From contig JAIXWV010000023.1 of assembly GCA_027491115.1 (NCBI GenBank), positions 1-40,735 of the forward strand: a DNA stretch of 40,735 nt. Direction: 5' to 3'. This stretch comes from Pseudomonadota bacterium (GTDB lineage Bacteria; Bdellovibrionota; UBA1018; CAIMNF01). Shown in pieces: positions 8,793 through 16,502 of this stretch. Each line of letters begins with the position of its first letter. Positions within the stretch are counted from its first letter, which is position 1. Position numbers and translations under genes: made by a program. The notes under the pieces are model-generated. The model was given only the letters and a program-made list of their open reading frames with translations, was not told the DNA's origin and made no database searches.

Positions 8793-8818
8793 ACGGGATC
8801 CGGATCCCCGTGTAGTCT
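8790..8818 (+). promoter_or_regulatory. Leaderless-type promoter of the APC permease
   Basis: TAGACG (8790-8795), a 17-base spacer and TAGTCT (8813-8818) lie 6 bases before ATG 8825. Confidence 0.4.
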
Positions 8819-8824
8819 CGGGGC

Positions 8825-10105
8825 ATGAACACCGCTTCCGGATCCCAAAAGCTGCTCCCATCGCTCGGTCTCCTGGCTTTGATCGCTTCTTGTTTCAACT
8901 GCACGGTCGGCGGGGGGATCTTCCGGCTGCCCCAAAGTGTTTACGCCATTTCGGGCCAAGCCTCGCTTCTGGTGTACCTGCTGTGCTTTCTGGTTATGCT
9001 TTCGGTGGCGGGAGTGTTCATCATCGTCGGTCGGACCATCCGGGTCAGCGGCGGACCCTACGCGTATGTGAAACCCGTGCTCGGTGAGTTCACCGCCTTT
9101 CTTTCGGGAGTGCTGCTCTGGTTCCTGGCCACCTTTGCTTTTGCCTCGGTATCGAACGCCTACGCCCATTTTGCAGGAATGCTGATCCCGGGGGGCACCG
9201 GCCCGATCGGTGAAGCGATCATTCTCGCCCTCAGTCTGACGGCGCTGGCACTCTTCAATGTGCGGGGAGCGAAGGCCGGTGGAGGCGTCAGCACCGCCAT
9301 TGCCTTGATCAAGATCCTTCCGTTGCTGCTTTTGTTCGGAGCCGGCGTGGGGAGCCTCAAGGCCGAAGCCTTGGCTCTTCCATCTGAGTTGCCTATCGAC
9401 TCGATCGCGCGGGCCGCGATGGTGCTGATCTTCGCGTTCACGGGAGTCGAAAGCGCGCTCATCCCGAGTGCCGAGATCCAGAACCCCGAAAAGAACCTGC
9501 CGCGGGCCCTGTTTCTTTCGTCATTCTTGGTGCTCGTGCTGTATCTCGGAGTCCACTCGGTGAGCCAGAGCGTGCTGGGAGAAGGCCTCGGTCGGCCGGG
9601 AATCGCGCCCCTGGCAGAAAGTGCCGGGATCCTGCTCGGCCCGGTCGGAGAACGGATCTTGGCTTTTGGCGCAGTGTTTTCGACCTTGGGGTACCTGAGC
9701 GCGATGACCCTCAGTCTGCCCCGGAGCCTGCTCGCCTTCGCCGAAGACGGGTTCTTGCCGAAACCACTTGCGCGACTCTCTGAACGTCACCATGCTCCGG
9801 TGAATGCGATTTGGATCCAGGTCTTGATCGTATACCTTTTGGCTGTCTCGAGTCAGTTCGAGAAACTCGCCGTTCTCGCCAATCTTTCTGCGATTCTCAT
9901 GTACCTGCTGTGCGCCTTCGCGGCGATTCTTCTCCTCAGACGGGAAAACAAAACCCCTTGGCTACCGGTACCGGTTCTGGCCATGCTCATGATGAGCTTC
10001 TTGCTCACGAGTGTGACCTCGACCGAATGGTTCTCGGTCACGGGACTCCTGGTACTCTCCTCGCTTTTGTATTATTGGAAGCGCGGCAGGAAAACGAGCC
10101 CGTAG
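8825..10105 (+). CDS. APC-superfamily amino acid permease
   Basis: 426 residues with about 12 membrane segments. The first segment carries CTVGGGIFRLPQSVY, the G-(G/S)-G-I-F unwound-helix motif that binds the substrate carboxyl and amino groups in APC transporters. GGPYAYV in segment 3 and FAFTGVESALIPSAE in segment 6 are also family hallmarks. It probably imports or exchanges an amino acid or related amine across the inner membrane. Specificity cannot be read from the sequence. Its last 34 bases overlap the end of the anti-sigma candidate on the other strand. Confidence 0.9.
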   Translation: MNTASGSQKLLPSLGLLALIASCFNCTVGGGIFRLPQSVYAISGQASLLVYLLCFLVMLSVAGVFIIVGRTIRVSGGPYAYVKPVLGEFTAFLSGVLLWFLATFAFASVSNAYAHFAGMLIPGGTGPIGEAIILALSLTALALFNVRGAKAGGGVSTAIALIKILPLLLLFGAGVGSLKAEALALPSELPIDSIARAAMVLIFAFTGVESALIPSAEIQNPEKNLPRALFLSSFLVLVLYLGVHSVSQSVLGEGLGRPGIAPLAESAGILLGPVGERILAFGAVFSTLGYLSAMTLSLPRSLLAFAEDGFLPKPLARLSERHHAPVNAIWIQVLIVYLLAVSSQFEKLAVLANLSAILMYLLCAFAAILLLRRENKTPWLPVPVLAMLMMSFLLTSVTSTEWFSVTGLLVLSSLLYYWKRGRKTSP

Positions 10106-10608
10106 GCCACCGCCATCGCGGCACCGATCCAGGCGAGCACGAATTCCGGATGCAGGTGCGGAATGCCTCCTCCAATCATGAAAGAAATGAACAGGAGTAC
10201 GCCGAGCGACGTCAGGGTGAGGGCGCCGGCCATCGCCAGGGGATTCCGAGCGAGCACCCGACGCATTGATGGACCGAGCCAGAGCGGCGCCAGAATTGCT
10301 GTCAGACTCATGAAGATCCCGCCGCAAAACAGGCCACAGGCCACATGTCCGTAAGCCTCGACAAACCCCATGAGCCCCTTCCCGCCTCCGATCGGCCCGA
10401 GTCCGAATTGCGGGCACACGGCCAAGGTCAGCGCTCCTGAAACCGCATGAAGCGCAAGCGTTCGACCGAGTGTCGCGCCCACCCCGGGGTTCAGGTCTTT
10501 CTGAAGCTCGGTCTTGATGTGAAGACTCAGTGTCTTTGGTGGGATGACTCCTGGATCTTGCTTAAATTGCTGATACTCTTGTTTGAGCTGTTTTTCCTCT
10601 GAACTCAT
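10072..10608 (-). CDS. Integral membrane anti-sigma factor candidate (NrsF-like)
   Basis: 178 residues: a soluble N-terminus of about 45 residues, then four hydrophobic segments (about 46-65, 84-107, 120-144, 150-170). Its start overlaps the ECF sigma stop by ATGA (10605-10608), and AGGAGG lies upstream, so the two are made together. This is the normal arrangement for a sigma/anti-sigma pair. Cysteines occur in or near the membrane segments (CPQF and ACGLFCGG). In NrsF (DUF1109) of Caulobacter, membrane cysteines matter for heavy-metal sensing. NrsF has six membrane segments, so this would be a shorter relative. The function rests mainly on gene context. A decayed copy of its C-terminus is at 13402-13493. 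Confidence 0.6.
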   Translation of the reverse strand: MSSEEKQLKQEYQQFKQDPGVIPPKTLSLHIKTELQKDLNPGVGATLGRTLALHAVSGALTLAVCPQFGLGPIGGGKGLMGFVEAYGHVACGLFCGGIFMSLTAILAPLWLGPSMRRVLARNPLAMAGALTLTSLGVLLFISFMIGGGIPHLHPEFVLAWIGAAMAVAYGLVFLPRFQ

Positions 10609-11141
10609 ACCGGGGTCCTCCTGATTTTTTGGAGCAGACGGCTCAGGCGCTTCCGGACTCCGGCTTCGCTGAGCTTCAGTTCTTGAGCAAGCCGCTCAAA
10701 GCTCCAGTCGTTCAAATAGCGGTCTTCCAATAACTTCACATCTTCGGGCGGAAGCCCATGGGAGAGTTCGGCCCAAGATGATTCCTGCACCTGTTCGCCT
10801 GTGGATTCTGGCGAAGCCCCTGCCCACTGTTCGAGCGCCTCTGGTTGCACCGGAGTCTCGAGGGTCCGACCTCGCTTCCGGAAGTGGTCCATGAGCACGG
10901 ATCGGGTCAGGGTGAAGACCCAAGGAAGTGCCGGATACCGGGGATCAAACGAAGCCCGGGTCTTGTGGAGCTTGGTCCACACCTCCTGATAGACTTCCTC
11001 GGTGAGCTCGGAATTCCCGACCCGCTTCAAGAGATACCCCCAAATCTTGGGAGAAAGTGCGTCATACAGGCGCGAAAAGCTCTGATCTTCTCCACGCGCA
11101 TAGGCCCGGAAAAGCTCGTCGAGTTCAGAGGTGTCGTGCAT
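10605..11141 (-). CDS. ECF-family RNA polymerase sigma factor
   Basis: About 178 residues. Region 2 spans about 6-80: it starts LDELFRAYARGEDQSFSRLYDAL and includes EEVYQEVWTKLHK and the DNA-melting/-10 segment WVFTLTRSVLMDHFRKRGR. Region 4 lies at about 120-175 (LSHGLPPEDVKLLEDRYL, then the helix-turn-helix WSFERLAQELKLSEAGVRKRLSRLL). No region 1 or 3 is present, as in other ECF factors. GGAGGTGAT (11160-11152) is a perfect ribosome-binding site. ATG 11141 is chosen as the start, with 11153 and GTG 11162 as alternatives. The paired anti-sigma and the divergent cysteine-rich gene suggest a metal or oxidative envelope stress response. Confidence 0.88.
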   Translation of the reverse strand: MHDTSELDELFRAYARGEDQSFSRLYDALSPKIWGYLLKRVGNSELTEEVYQEVWTKLHKTRASFDPRYPALPWVFTLTRSVLMDHFRKRGRTLETPVQPEALEQWAGASPESTGEQVQESSWAELSHGLPPEDVKLLEDRYLNDWSFERLAQELKLSEAGVRKRLSRLLQKIRRTPV

Positions 11142-11179
11142 CACGGGAGCCATCACCTCCACAATACGCTGAATATTCT

Positions 11180-11204
11180 TTTTTGTGACTTCCGGTCACA
11201 AAAA
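11180..11204. promoter_or_regulatory. Perfect 10-bp-arm palindrome in the sigma/Cys-rich intergenic region
   Basis: TTTTTGTGAC (11180-11189) and GTCACAAAAA (11195-11204) are exact reverse complements around TTCCG. The core TGTGA-N7-TCACA resembles a CRP/FNR-family site with one extra spacer base. It lies 38 bases upstream of the sigma start used here and 40 bases before the divergent cysteine-rich gene, so it is well placed to control both. Confidence 0.6.
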
Positions 11205-11244
11205 TCCTACCGGTGCGTATTCCTAGCTGAGGAGAAGCGAATCT

Positions 11245-11469
11245 ATGACCAAACGGAAAATACTAAGTGCCCTCTTGTTCTCGAACCTCTTGGCCTTCGC
11301 CCCGTCGATCAGTCAGGCAGGGCAATGCTCTTGCTCCGAGGCTTGCCAGGCCGCCTGTGCGGAGGGCAAGGGCGAAGCCTGCACCTGCAAGGAATGCGAT
11401 TGCAAGAAAAATCCCTGCAAGCATGGCAAGTGCAAGCATCACCAGAAAGATAAACCGAAGGAAGGCTGA
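11245..11469 (+). CDS. Small exported cysteine-rich putative metal-binding protein
   Basis: 74 residues. MTKRKILSALLFSNLLAFAPSISQA is a signal peptide. The mature part of about 49 residues has ten cysteines, arranged C-x-C, C, C, C-x-C-x2-C-x-C and C-x4-C, followed by a His/Lys-rich tail (KHGKCKHHQKDKPK). GAGGAG precedes the ATG by about 11 nt. The density of Cys and His, with no enzyme motif, suggests a periplasmic metal chelator, like a metallothionein or the small bufferin-type peptides often controlled by NrsF/SigF pairs. No DUF692 (MNIO) peptide-modifying enzyme is in the window, so a true bufferin assignment is not supported. It is divergent from the ECF sigma gene across a palindrome. 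Confidence 0.75.
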   Translation: MTKRKILSALLFSNLLAFAPSISQAGQCSCSEACQAACAEGKGEACTCKECDCKKNPCKHGKCKHHQKDKPKEG

Positions 11470-11470
11470 A

Positions 11471-11515
11471 CTCGAAGCTTTCGAGCCCACCGGGGGGGCG
11501 TTCCCCCTGGTGGGC
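11471..11515. terminator. Two tandem hairpins between convergent genes
   Basis: CTCGAA-GCT-TTCGAG (11471-11485) is followed by a very strong stem: GCCCACC (11485-11491) pairs with GGTGGGC (11509-11515), extended by an inner GGGGG/CCCCC. It sits between the Cys-rich gene end (11469) and the GNAT gene end (11522) and probably stops transcription from both sides. There is no U-tract. Confidence 0.6.
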
Positions 11516-11521
11516 CTGCAT

Positions 11522-12079
11522 TCACTCGACCCACTTTGCAATGGTGTACTCGTCTTCGAACTGACCGTTGATCCACGCGGCTTTCTCGCGCGTTCCTTCG
11601 ATCTTGAAACCGGCATTCAGATAAAGCCGGACGCCCCGCTCGTTTTTGACCCGGACTTCGGCCTCGATCCGATGGATGCCCGTTTTTTTCGCGTGATTCT
11701 CCAAGATCATGAGCAAGGCCTTACCGAGTCCTTCTCCCCAGACCTCCCGCACCAACATCATCGCAAAACGCCCCACATGGCGGGTCCACGGGTGATCGTC
11801 ACTCCGCGAGGGCATGAAAATGGCATGCCCGACCATATGGCCGCGATCATCCAAAACCGCCAGGGCGAGATTCACCGGCTGCTCCAACCACTCCCGCCAC
11901 ATCCTCTCGACCCGTTCCACAGCAGGAGGCCTTCCGACCACCATCAGGGTATGAGTGGTCTCGGCCGCAATCGTTTCTTGAAACGGAATAAAGAGATCCA
12001 CCCAGGAGGGATCACAGTTTCGAATCTCGAACACCCTACCGCTCTTGCCGACGAATGACTCCGGTCCGAATACCGCCAT
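11522..12079 (-). CDS. GNAT-family N-acetyltransferase
   Basis: 185 residues. The core motif A is LVREVWGEGLGKALLMILENHA (about 115-136), the acetyl-CoA pyrophosphate loop (V-R-x2-W-G-x-G-x-G/A) and following helix. The preceding strand HVGRFAMML and the final RLYLNAGFKIEGTREKAAWI are typical of RimJ/RimL-like and SpeG-like GNATs. It should acetylate an amine on a small molecule or a protein N-terminus, target unknown. The start at 12079 is supported by GAGGAA 6 nt upstream. Confidence 0.88.
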   Translation of the reverse strand: MAVFGPESFVGKSGRVFEIRNCDPSWVDLFIPFQETIAAETTHTLMVVGRPPAVERVERMWREWLEQPVNLALAVLDDRGHMVGHAIFMPSRSDDHPWTRHVGRFAMMLVREVWGEGLGKALLMILENHAKKTGIHRIEAEVRVKNERGVRLYLNAGFKIEGTREKAAWINGQFEDEYTIAKWVE

Positions 12080-12254
12080 GCTTTGTTCCTCAAAAAGAAA
12101 GCCTAGTGGAATTACCGATCAAAACCAAACCAGAGGGACCCAAGCATTCTAATTAGATTCCAATCTTAAAGTCCGGCATACCGCGATTGAGGAATCACGA
12201 CCGAAGCTCACTTCACATGAAGCAGGAAAAGTGCGTTTGACGCCAATCTTGTAG
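12080..12254. other. Intergenic stretch, nothing recognised
   Basis: No ORF with coding character, repeat or stem was seen. With the startless ORF that follows, it makes up a 525-base gap between genes at 12080-12604. Confidence 0.5.
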
Positions 12255-12596
12255 CGAGGCAAGAGTATTGCAAAAAGCGACTACGGTCCTGAGAACTATT
12301 CCACAGCCCTCGCTCTGTTTCCTGAGGACACGCAGTTCACCCATGACTTCATCGATCCGAAGACCGTAAACGAGAGAACTAGCATTGAATTCTTCAACTC
12401 AAGATTCCCGATAGAGCGCCTGAATCAGCGTGTTTTCAGGAATCTTGTAGAGGCAAGAGAAGGACCACCACCTAGCTTAGGAACAAATGACCTGGTTCAA
12501 ACATGGACCACCACAGAAGATCAAGCACTACAATTTTTTCTTGGGCCACGGCCATACCATGCTATCCCGAAAAGGCGATTTCAATCCCTCAGTTAG
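12255..12596 (+). pseudogene. Startless ORF, probably a 5'-truncated gene remnant
   Basis: After an in-frame TAG at 12252 the frame stays open for 113 codons to TAG 12594, with no ATG, GTG or TTG start near its beginning. The translation looks protein-like rather than random, for example SDYGPENYSTALALFPEDTQ and later SIEFFNSRFPIERLNQRVF. I do not recognise it. The best explanation is the 3' remnant of a gene whose beginning has been lost. Its stop codon overlaps the ribosome-binding site of the next gene. Confidence 0.4.
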
Positions 12597-12604
12597 GAGA
12601 AACT

Positions 12605-13324
12605 GTGATTTTATCAAGTGTACGTTTGTTGTCGGTGATGTTTGCTTTTCTCGCTTTTGAAGCCGGGGCAGGGGTGATCTGTGCAGACCCTCATCATTCT
12701 CCCCCCTACAATGTTTCGAGCACCAACTCGAACAATGTCCCGATCAACCAGTGTTATCTCAATTCCGCTGGTGAGTGCCTCTACAATAACCATCCCGTAG
12801 GTACTGCTGGTGGCTGGAATACGGGGTGTCCTCCTCAGGTTGCGGGGCCAAATTGTTGCGGGTGGCGAGGTGGAGCTGCCTCGGGCGGCGGAGCCGCTGA
12901 TGGTTGCAGTCCACCCAACCAACTGGTTGCGACTCCTTTCCAATCCTTACTCCCCGGAAATCCGCAGGACTATGATCGATGCAAGAAAGAGGCGGCTTCG
13001 TCGAACAACCCGAGTCGATACAGGTGTTGTGCGCGAGTGCCCACCCCTCCCACCGGTTGTTCCCCGCCGAGCATCGGAGTCCCTTTCCCTTTCCAGACCT
13101 TGGCCTCGAACCCAGCACTAGCGACTGAGTATGCCCGCTGTAAACAGGCTGCAGGCTCGAACAGCTCTTATGTGTGTTGTGTGAAGCCGACCGAATCTTG
13201 TTCTCGGAGCGGGGGATCCCTGCTCAATGTCACTGTCACGAGTGCATCAGCCGGATGTCCGACCGGTATGACGCTTGTTTTCGGACCAGTCCAGAACAAA
13301 GTCTGCTGTAAAAAGAATCGCTAA
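12605..13324 (+). CDS. Secreted cysteine-rich protein with tandem repeats
   Basis: GTG 12605 is taken as the start because AGGAG (12595-12599) lies 5 bases upstream and the product then starts with a signal peptide (MILSSVRLLSVMFAFLAFEAGAG). The 239-residue protein has many Cys, Pro, Ser and Gly residues. Two repeats of 45-50 residues follow one another from about residue 98: GCSPPNQLVATPFQSLL...YDRCKKEA...YRCCARV, then GCSPPSIGVPFPFQTLA...YARCKQAA...YVCCVKP. A third, weaker Cys module ends the protein (SCSRSGGS...GCPTGM...VCCKKN). Each repeat has one single Cys, one R-C-K and a C-C pair, so disulfide-stabilised small domains are likely. No known family was recognised. Confidence 0.75.
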   Translation: MILSSVRLLSVMFAFLAFEAGAGVICADPHHSPPYNVSSTNSNNVPINQCYLNSAGECLYNNHPVGTAGGWNTGCPPQVAGPNCCGWRGGAASGGGAADGCSPPNQLVATPFQSLLPGNPQDYDRCKKEAASSNNPSRYRCCARVPTPPTGCSPPSIGVPFPFQTLASNPALATEYARCKQAAGSNSSYVCCVKPTESCSRSGGSLLNVTVTSASAGCPTGMTLVFGPVQNKVCCKKNR

Positions 13325-13346
13325 AATAGGTTTGAGCAAACTCTTG

Positions 13347-13390
13347 AGGTCCCTCGGGTGTACTTCACCCGGGGGACCTTTCGCTTTTGT
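13347..13390 (+). terminator. Rho-independent terminator
   Basis: AGGTCCC-T-CGGGTG (13347-13360) pairs with CACCCG-G-GGGACCT (13366-13379) around TACTT. TTCGCTTTT follows. It closes the Cys-rich repeat gene. Confidence 0.85.
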
Positions 13391-13401
13391 GCGAGCTCAA
13401 C

Positions 13402-13493
13402 TCCTCGCCTGCACAACGGGAAAACGAGCGCGTAAGACAAGGCCTTTGCTGAACAGATCCCGGCCAACACGGACACCAGATGCAGTAGCGCAA
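13402..13493 (-). pseudogene. Decayed C-terminal fragment of an NrsF-like anti-sigma gene
   Basis: Read on the minus strand, this stretch gives LLHLVSVLAGICSAKALSYA followed by LVFPLCRR. That aligns with the C-terminus of the intact protein at 10072-10608 (LHPEFVLAWIGAAMAVAYGLVFLPRF). The DNA also matches, sharing GGAAAACGAGC and GATGCAG in the same order and spacing. There is no start and no upstream part, because the next gene's end lies at 13505. It is a relic of a second, lost sigma/anti-sigma locus or of a local duplication. Confidence 0.5.
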
Positions 13494-13504
13494 AGAATCA
13501 ATCT

Positions 13505-14074
13505 TTACTCATCAAAAACAAAGCCCACACTCAGCATGAGCAAGTCCGTAAAGTCCTGGCGTCTCCCTAAAGTATCCGGGGTTTGCTCGGTAGCCAAGTG
13601 TGCAAAACTGAGGCGCGCGAAAGCCTGATTCAAGAACCGGGTCATGACAAAAAACTCAGAACTCAAAAAGCCTTTATCGTTTTTCCCGCCCAATAAAAGA
13701 TTTAACCGCTCTGAAGTGCTGTTTCCAAAAGAAAAACCGATCGTGTCGATGTTCATTCCGAGCTCTAGGCCTGGAATTCCGCCAAAGAGGGCCTGAACTC
13801 CGGCATTCAAAGCTGTGACGCCAAAAGGAGATCCGAGTATTTGATCTGCACTGAAATGAGTCAGTCTCAGACCATAACCCAAACGAAACACCCCGACACT
13901 GGGAAACACAGGATGAAGCCGTACGGCATGAAACTGAACCGCTTGTTCACCCACTTCTTGACTTGCAATTCCGAACCCCTTACCTACCGACAAATGAATC
14001 TCTGGATTTTCAGATGCCATCACAACGAGAGGCATACACAGCGCCCCCATCCAGAACAAAATCTGCATTCTCAT
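13505..14074 (-). CDS. Exported, possibly outer-membrane, protein paired with YceI-like protein
   Basis: 189 residues, starting MRMQILFWMGALCMPLVVMA, a signal peptide. The rest is rich in short alternating hydrophobic/glycine strands (HAVRLHPVFPSVGVFRLGYGL, LNAGVQALFGGIPGLELGMN, LLMLSVGFVFDE) and ends in Phe-x-x, so a small beta-barrel or porin-like fold is plausible. No named family was recognised. The ATG overlaps the stop of the YceI-like gene (ATGA, 14071-14074), so the two are co-translated. Confidence 0.6.
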   Translation of the reverse strand: MRMQILFWMGALCMPLVVMASENPEIHLSVGKGFGIASQEVGEQAVQFHAVRLHPVFPSVGVFRLGYGLRLTHFSADQILGSPFGVTALNAGVQALFGGIPGLELGMNIDTIGFSFGNSTSERLNLLLGGKNDKGFLSSEFFVMTRFLNQAFARLSFAHLATEQTPDTLGRRQDFTDLLMLSVGFVFDE

Positions 14075-14751
14075 TTGGTTTTCTCCTCAGGTGCGAATTG
14101 AATATCCCATTCGGCCTCAATCTGATCTTGAACCGAGATAAACAAAAACTTTTTCACCACAATTCCAAAGTCTTTAAGCGAAAAGGTTTGCTTACCATGA
14201 ACTCGATAGCCTTTAGAGTTTCTTTGGATCTTGATTTGAACCGGAGCCTCACGACGAACTCCGTGCAAGGTCCAAGCACCGGGGACCTCAATGAGGGTTT
14301 CCTGATCAGTTAATTTGGATAGATCGACATTCAGCGCATCAAGTGTCTTGAACTGAATGCGTTCATAAACAACCGCATTCTTTCCTTCAGAGGGAAGCCA
14401 ATCCTGAGTGCAAACATGACTGTCCGGAAAATCACTCTGAGTGTAGTCAAGCCCAAGGGACTCCTGCAAATGGCAATCCAGAGTCCTGTCATTGGACTTG
14501 AAGCCTGCGATCAGAAATGAAACTTCAGCCGATTTGAGTTTTACCGTGGATTCCTGGGACTGATCGAGATTCATGAATCCGGCAGCCTGAGTATTGGGGA
14601 TGTTGTAGGTTCCGAAGGTGTATTTGACTCGGACTAAGGACTTGCCCACCTCTGGCACGACCCTCAATAAATGCTCAGCATGAGCATCCATAGGCAAACC
14701 AGAGACAACAGAGAGAAAAAGGAGAAGAGCGTGCATTTCTCTACGGTACAC
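14071..14751 (-). CDS. YceI-like periplasmic protein
   Basis: About 226 residues. With the GTG start at 14751 the N-terminus MYRREMHALLLFLSVVSGL has a positive n-region and a hydrophobic core, ending at AHA. ATG 14736 is an alternative. GGGGGAG lies close upstream. The mature domain has the YceI layout: a strand with SLVRVKYTFGTY, a mid region (KLKSAEVSFLIAGFKSNDRTLDCHL), then WTLHGVRREAPVQIKI and a closing HGKQTFSLKDFGIVV. YceI proteins are lipocalin-like beta barrels that bind isoprenoids or other lipids in the periplasm. Two Cys (DCHL and HVCTQDW) may form a disulfide. Confidence 0.72.
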   Translation of the reverse strand: MYRREMHALLLFLSVVSGLPMDAHAEHLLRVVPEVGKSLVRVKYTFGTYNIPNTQAAGFMNLDQSQESTVKLKSAEVSFLIAGFKSNDRTLDCHLQESLGLDYTQSDFPDSHVCTQDWLPSEGKNAVVYERIQFKTLDALNVDLSKLTDQETLIEVPGAWTLHGVRREAPVQIKIQRNSKGYRVHGKQTFSLKDFGIVVKKFLFISVQDQIEAEWDIQFAPEEKTK

Positions 14752-14865
14752 TAACTCCCCCTGCCTTTCCCGAAAGATTCATACCGAACTCCCGCCACAC
14801 AGTGGATCCGAAAAAGGTTCAATTTTATTGTGGAAACAAGCCTGACGAATCAGTATGCTTTGCGC

Positions 14866-15273
14866 ATGAGAAACGGCATGGTGCGGAAGGTGGCTTTAGG
14901 GTTGATGACGGCGGGAACCATTTGGGCTCAGGAGTCTTTTGCCACATGCAAGGTGCATGTACCTGTTCACGAGTACCTTCATTCGTCCGGGTACTCGATC
15001 TATTTCGATTTTTCATCGATTTTGGTCAAAAAAGGATACGAAGAAGTGGACGACCCTGCTCTTGCGGACCAAGTGTTGAAACTCGAGGGGAATGAAATCG
15101 AAGGACGAGTACATCGGGCAGAAGCCCGCTTCGTAATCGGCGAGATCGAGGTGGTCCAACGACGCTGGTGCTTCACCCAATACTGCGCCATTTCCGATTA
15201 CGCTTCCGCCTTCAGAAAAGCATACAAGAGATTGGACCGGGAGCTTCCAGTTTGCGTCACCGGTCGCGACTGA
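14866..15273 (+). CDS. Small exported protein of unknown function
   Basis: 135 residues from ATG 14866. MRNGMVRKVALGLMTAGTIWAQESFA is a signal peptide. The mature part has four cysteines (CKVH, RRWCFTQYC, VCVTGRD) and a central DPALADQVLKLEGNEIEGRV segment that resembles the variable domain of small periplasmic/outer-membrane proteins computing to a beta-alpha fold. No family is claimed. A TATGCT element lies 6 bases before the ATG (14854-14859), so a leaderless transcript is likely and no ribosome-binding site is seen. ATG 14878 is an alternative start. Confidence 0.6.
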   Translation: MRNGMVRKVALGLMTAGTIWAQESFATCKVHVPVHEYLHSSGYSIYFDFSSILVKKGYEEVDDPALADQVLKLEGNEIEGRVHRAEARFVIGEIEVVQRRWCFTQYCAISDYASAFRKAYKRLDRELPVCVTGRD

Positions 15274-15311
15274 CCCCCTACGCATCCAGCAGTCTACTTC
15301 CCGAGTCCGTC

Positions 15312-16502
15312 TCAGGTCCATTTTGTGAAAGGATCGGGAAACTTTCTCCAAACGGCTTTTCCCAAAGCAATTTCATCTTCACGCAGCAAACATTCATTGA
15401 GCGCAGCTCGTAAATTCCGCTCATGGATATCTTTCCCGATGATCACCAGTTCTTGCTGACGATCACCGAACAAGGGATGCCAAAAGGCTTTGATCTGCTG
15501 CTTCAACATCTCGTCTCCACCCCACTGTTCTTCAGGCAGAACAGCGCGCCAAGCACCCGCTGGTCCGAATTGCCAAACCGAACCCGCCATTGAAAAAAGA
15601 CCAATATGCTCAAGACGGCTCGCAAGATACAGAAAACCCTTTGCCCTCAACACACCTTTCCACTCACGACTCAGTAGAGTCGCAAACCGTTCAGGATGCA
15701 ATGGGCGTCGATCCTGGAAGACAAAGCTCGAGATCCCATACTCCAGTGACTCAGCCCTAACCTCTCCCCTAAGGTTTTTCATCCAGCCAGCCGACTGACT
15801 TGCTCGTTCGAAACTAAATAAGCCAGTATTCATGATCTCAGAGAGTTCAACTTTAGCGTATTCAGCTCGAATCACTCGTGCATCCGGATTCAAGGTTTTA
15901 AGGATGCCTTCTAACTCGGCGATCCTCATTCCACCCATGAGATCGGTTTTATTCAAGATTAATACATTCGCAAACTCCACCTGCTCAACCAGCAATTCGA
16001 CAACTGTTCTTTGATCCGATTCATTTATGGCGAGGCCTCGTTTTTTTAACTCCACACCTTCCCGGTAATCATTAAGAAACCGTGGCCCATCCACGACTGT
16101 CACCAGCGTATCGAGGCGCGAAAGATCCGACAGCGACTCACCCAGCTCGTCCTGAAAACTAAAAGTTTCGGCCACGGGCAAAGGTTCGGAAATCCCTGTG
16201 GACTCAATCAATAGATAGTCAAAGCGTCCTTCTTTCGCGAGAGCAGCAACTTCCTTCAAAAGATCCTCACGCAGAGTGCAACAAATACAACCATTGCTCA
16301 TTTCTACAAGCTTCTCTTCACTACGACTGAGAAACATTCCGTCTTTTTTTACAAGCTCAGCGTCAATATTGACTTCACTCATGTCATTGACAATAACGGC
16401 CACTCTCAACCCTTCTCGATTGTTGAGAACATGATTCAACAATGTTGTTTTACCCGCACCCAGAAAACCTGAAAGCACGGTAACCGGCAGCCTTCGCGAC
16501 AT
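15312..16502 (-). CDS. COG0523 metallochaperone GTPase, ZigA-type (copy 1)
   Basis: 396 residues from ATG 16502, with GAGGAGAGGG upstream. The G3E GTPase domain has Walker [16 protein letters not shown] (about 11-25), the metal-binding [12 protein letters not shown] near 80, the Walker B-like [15 protein letters not shown] and the base-specificity motif LNKTDL. The C-terminal CobW_C domain (about 250-380) includes the [10 protein letters not shown] region. It closely resembles the product of 18414-19631. Long (about 400 aa) members of this group are GTP-dependent zinc chaperones of the ZigA/YciC class, induced by zinc starvation. It is coupled by TGATG to the 76-residue protein upstream and driven from the inverted-repeat promoter at 16739-16766. 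Confidence 0.88.
   Translation of the reverse strand: MSRRLPVTVLSGFLGAGKTTLLNHVLNNREGLRVAVIVNDMSEVNIDAELVKKDGMFLSRSEEKLVEMSNGCICCTLREDLLKEVAALAKEGRFDYLLIESTGISEPLPVAETFSFQDELGESLSDLSRLDTLVTVVDGPRFLNDYREGVELKKRGLAINESDQRTVVELLVEQVEFANVLILNKTDLMGGMRIAELEGILKTLNPDARVIRAEYAKVELSEIMNTGLFSFERASQSAGWMKNLRGEVRAESLEYGISSFVFQDRRPLHPERFATLLSREWKGVLRAKGFLYLASRLEHIGLFSMAGSVWQFGPAGAWRAVLPEEQWGGDEMLKQQIKAFWHPLFGDRQQELVIIGKDIHERNLRAALNECLLREDEIALGKAVWRKFPDPFTKWT

Noticed and set aside
11180-11204. Transcription terminator
   Set aside because: It lies upstream of two divergent starts, so an operator is the better reading.
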